Below are positions 6,865 to 8,711 of a DNA stretch of 8,711 bases, one piece after another. This DNA comes from Bacillota bacterium (GTDB lineage: Bacteria; Bacillota; DTU030; DUMP01). Below the pieces are notes generated by a model, which saw only the letters and a program-made list of their open reading frames with translations, was not told where the DNA came from and made no database searches. The stretch covers positions 1 to 8,711 of the forward strand of contig JAAYHG010000174.1 of the NCBI GenBank assembly GCA_012735455.1. The letters are read 5' to 3'. A program made the position numbers and the translations under genes. The stretch's first letter is position 1. Each line of letters starts with the position of its first letter.

Positions 6865-6931
6865 GGACCCACTCAGAGAAGTCGCTTCTGAAGACTTGAC
6901 AACTGTTCATCGCGGCTTAATAACCGTATCC

Positions 6932-8711
6932 TTAGTTGGGCAGGATGATCCTTTCCATCCAAGTGGGCGGCGGTGGATTTTTTTCGTCCTGCAGAAGGCG
7001 CTGCCAGTCTTCGTCGGAGAAACGATCGGCGGAGATGAACTCGTAAGGACTGAAGACGGCCCCGCGGGTGAGGTGCCACTCGCCGTCGATAGGGACAAGA
7101 ACAAAGATTTCTCCCATGCGGCCGGAGGCCTCTTCCAGGACCATGCCTGTGTCAGGGTACTGGGGGTCGTAAGATGTGTGGACATCGGCAATGACGGCAG
7201 ATTCATCTGGAAGGGAGAGGGACGTGTTGTCGCTGCTCAGGTACGCCTTTATGAACAGTTCCTCCAGTCGGCCGCCTATCCAGAGAATAAAGTCCTGCTC
7301 TGCGGGGGTGAGTGTTTCTCCAGCCAATTCCTTGCGACTGATTTCAGCCAAGGTATCCACCAGTTCGTGATAACTGCTCATATATTCCTGGAGGTGGGGT
7401 GTGAGGAGAGAGAAGCGCTCCAGGGTTGCCGCCAGGTACTCCGTCAGCCAGCCTAGCTGTCGATAAATGTCCGGGCGCGGCTCAACGTAGCCCTTGGCTC
7501 TTATCTCGTCACCTCCAGCTTCAGCGACAGCCATCTTGCTGTAAAGGATGGTATCGCGTCGCAGTTCGGCCCAATTTCCCACCATAGTAGCGAGGTCCTT
7601 GAGTTGCCAGGCCTCGGTTTGCATGAAGGCAGGTAAAGCTGTCCGGTCTTGATTGATTAAGAGGCGCAGGGTATCGAGCCAGCCGTTGTAGATGTTGCGC
7701 TGCCAGAAGGTATCAGGAAGACTCTGGACCCTGGCGTGCATACGTTCCAGGCTAGCGGGGTAGTCGGACCAGGGGATCTGCGCTGACTGTCTTTGCTTTC
7801 CAGGATAGGTGACTTCCCAGGAGTTGCCGGAGCTGTCATAAACGGTGTAGGTTTGGTCCGCTGTTAGATCAAAATGCCCTTCCTTCTCTAGGATATCCCA
7901 AGCGAGATGAGAGCCGAAGGCGGCGGCCACGTCCAGGTGCGAAGGGAAACGGCGCTCGGGGAAGTGGGTGACTTCATCCAGTATATCTCCGTCCAGAGTG
8001 TAGCGTTCACCAAAAACCCGGAAAGCCAAGTCGGTGTATTGGTTTATGCTGGCTCGGGGCAGGTGCTCGGTGGCGTAGGCAAAAAAGTCCTCAAGGGCCA
8101 GGTTCTTAAGGTCCAGTTTGCCCGCAGGTACGCCGGCCACTTCTTGGACCATTGCTGCCATTTGGTGAAAGGTAATGTCATCAGCCTCGCCAACCATGGC
8201 GGAGGTGGTAATGTAGACCGTCTCCCAAAGGGCTTGGAGGACCCTATTCTCAGACTTGGAGAGGATTTTGGTTAGGGCCAGGGCCTGGCGAAAGGTTATC
8301 TCAGCGGGTTTTTCTTCCACTCCCTGCAAGCCGGGCACTTTTTTTGTCAGGGCCAGGGGAATGTGCCCGAACCACTTTAGGCCTTGGAAGTACCGGGATA
8401 GTTCTGCCGAGAGGGTGAAGTGTCCCCGTACCTTGAACTGGCTGTAATCCAGGTTCTGTTTAAAGAGGGGGGAGGGAGCAGGCGCCTGGTTCTTAATGAG
8501 GGCCAGTTCTTGTTCCACCAGGTCGGCGGTAGCCGGATAGAGGGCGACAGTGGTGTCAGGATTCAAGAGACGGTGGGCTATCTCGAGATATGCGATGTTC
8601 CGCTCAAGAGCTTCCTTCATGTTGGCGTTGGCAGCCTTCGTAAGGTCTGCCTCCTCTAGAAAAGCCACAAACTCAGCTACGGCCTCTCTAGCAAGGGCCT
8701 CTGTCAGCAGC
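6932..8711 (-). CDS. DUF3160 domain protein (5' end outside window)
   Basis: The frame is open to the window edge. The GTG at 8668 is internal because the 14 codons beyond it read on without a stop as helix-like protein. About 592 residues are visible. The sequence matches my recollection of the DUF3160 family, whose function is not established. Landmarks in order are: YSQFKVRGHFTLS, then RYFQGLKWFGHIP, then GEADDITFHQMA, then FMQTEAWQLKDLATMVGNW followed by AELRRDTILYSK, then a RKELAGETLTPAEQ stretch with WIGGRLEEL, then VADVHTSYD, VLEEASGRMGEIFVLVPIDG and HLTRGAVFSPYEF. It ends with PPPPTWMERIILPN. Family members usually have an N-terminal signal peptide or lipoprotein signal and are thought to be exported; that part is outside the window. 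The visible region has no membrane helix and is largely alpha-helical in character. It precedes the kinase gene on the same strand with an 81-base gap. Confidence 0.88.
   Translation of the reverse strand, partial: LLTEALAREAVAEFVAFLEEADLTKAANANMKEALERNIAYLEIAHRLLNPDTTVALYPATADLVEQELALIKNQAPAPSPLFKQNLDYSQFKVRGHFTLSAELSRYFQGLKWFGHIPLALTKKVPGLQGVEEKPAEITFRQALALTKILSKSENRVLQALWETVYITTSAMVGEADDITFHQMAAMVQEVAGVPAGKLDLKNLALEDFFAYATEHLPRASINQYTDLAFRVFGERYTLDGDILDEVTHFPERRFPSHLDVAAAFGSHLAWDILEKEGHFDLTADQTYTVYDSSGNSWEVTYPGKQRQSAQIPWSDYPASLERMHARVQSLPDTFWQRNIYNGWLDTLRLLINQDRTALPAFMQTEAWQLKDLATMVGNWAELRRDTILYSKMAVAEAGGDEIRAKGYVEPRPDIYRQLGWLTEYLAATLERFSLLTPHLQEYMSSYHELVDTLAEISRKELAGETLTPAEQDFILWIGGRLEELFIKAYLSSDNTSLSLPDESAVIADVHTSYDPQYPDTGMVLEEASGRMGEIFVLVPIDGEWHLTRGAVFSPYEFISADRFSDEDWQRLLQDEKNPPPPTWMERIILPN

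Noticed and set aside
6110..6910. Kinase as an antibiotic-resistance aminoglycoside phosphotransferase
   Set aside because: Only the general kinase fold is supported; it is short, has KGD instead of HGD, and lies in an ordinary chromosomal setting without mobile elements.
6896..7456. Long + strand open frame opposite the DUF3160 gene
   Set aside because: It is antisense to a frame with clear family motifs, has no matching ribosome binding site, and its protein has no recognisable domain.
7907..8275. Second + strand open frame opposite DUF3160
   Set aside because: A shadow of the minus-strand gene; its sequence is explained by the codon pattern of the real frame.

Overview
The window looks like a chromosomal piece of a low- to mid-GC, probably anaerobic Gram-positive bacterium (Bacillota, clostridial or Peptococcaceae-like). 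This rests on S-layer homology (SLH) repeats, strong AGGAGG-type ribosome binding sites, frequent GTG starts, and a two-domain ECF ATPase of the YkoD type. The organism cannot be named from sequence alone.

Layout. (1) Bases 1-481 are the 3' end of a + strand SLH-domain cell-surface protein. (2) Bases 482-600 are intergenic, with two nested inverted repeats. (3) Bases 601-6117 hold five closely spaced + strand genes that read as one operon. They encode an exported calcineurin-like phosphatase with a purple-acid-phosphatase N-terminal domain, a small lipoprotein with a sulfite-oxidase-like (SUOX) fold, a YkoE-like ECF substrate-binding (S) membrane protein fused to a second copy of that fold, a double ABC ATPase (EcfA-A'/YkoD-like), and an EcfT/YkoC-like coupling protein. 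(4) Bases 6110-8711 lie on the - strand. They hold a DUF3160 protein (5' end outside the window) followed by a small APH-like kinase, which converges on and overlaps the EcfT gene by 8 bp.

How the genes may work together. S component, double ATPase and EcfT form a dedicated ECF importer resembling Bacillus YkoEDC (thiamine precursor uptake). There is no ykoF-like gene and no thiamine riboswitch that I can see, so the substrate is open. The two related SUOX-like domains, one lipid-anchored and one fused to the S component, would both sit outside the membrane and could act as an extracytoplasmic capture module. The exported phosphatase could strip phosphate from a substrate before uptake. This combination is the most interesting part of the window.

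The main anomaly is a TAA stop inside the S-component reading frame at 2856-2858. Family-like sequence continues in the same frame on both sides. The gene is therefore either a recent nonsense pseudogene or carries a sequencing error, and the importer may be inactive in this strain.
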